The position numbers and the translations under genes were made by a program. From contig DCIO01000001.1 in the NCBI GenBank assembly GCA_002315885.1, positions 1 to 5,598 on the forward strand: 5,598 nt of DNA, written 5' to 3'. This document shows positions 5,593 through 5,598 of this stretch, piece after piece. Under the pieces are notes generated by a model. The model was not told the DNA's origin, did not search any database, and worked only from the letters and a program-made list of their open reading frames with translations. This DNA comes from Lentisphaeria bacterium UBA1724. GTDB taxonomy: Bacteria > Verrucomicrobiota > Lentisphaeria > Oligosphaerales > Oligosphaeraceae. The stretch's first letter is position 1, and every line of letters starts with the position of its first letter.

Positions 5593-5598
5593 TGTAGG

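Overview
This is a four-gene segment of a bacterial chromosome. All four genes are on the + strand, and short non-coding stretches carry most of the unusual structure. The gene content is housekeeping-like: an FHA signalling protein, the membrane protease FtsH, an ApbE flavin transferase and an MraY-type phosphosugar transferase. I see no phage, transposon, CRISPR, toxin or defence genes and no tRNA or rRNA. Coding DNA is moderately GC-rich, while the first 134 bases are about one-third GC. The proline-rich N-terminal extension on FtsH, the tail-anchored FHA protein and the lack of recognisable Shine-Dalgarno sequences before all four starts make me lean towards a PVC-group bacterium, perhaps Verrucomicrobiota. 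This is an inference from family resemblance and is not proven.

Layout: 1-134 is an AT-rich leader with a weak promoter candidate. 135-665 encodes a 176-residue FHA protein with one C-terminal membrane helix. 666-767 is a gap with a 12-bp stem-loop (717-755) followed by four T, just before ftsH. 768-2993 is ftsH with intact ATPase and zinc-protease motifs. 3000-4064 is apbE, starting 6 nt after ftsH and so probably co-transcribed. 4065-4144 is an 80-bp gap made almost wholly of two five-copy 7-bp tandem repeat arrays, one directly after the apbE stop and one ending 4 bp before the next start. 4145-5314 is an MraY-family gene with altered signature motifs and different codon choice from its neighbours. 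5315-5598 has no convincing gene. It holds two hairpins, a cluster of TTCCGCG words, a strong terminator whose pairing is better on the minus strand, a doubled CCTAGG palindrome and a final GC-rich hairpin.

How the genes fit together: three of the four products (FHA protein, FtsH, MraY-like) are predicted integral membrane proteins, and ApbE is predicted to be anchored by its N-terminus. FtsH does membrane protein quality control, ApbE flavinylates exported proteins, MraY makes lipid I, and the FHA protein would read phosphothreonine signals at the membrane. The window itself does not show that they form one pathway. The observations most worth following are the paired heptamer arrays, the divergent active-site motifs of the MraY-like protein, the stem-loop before ftsH and the strand-biased terminator.
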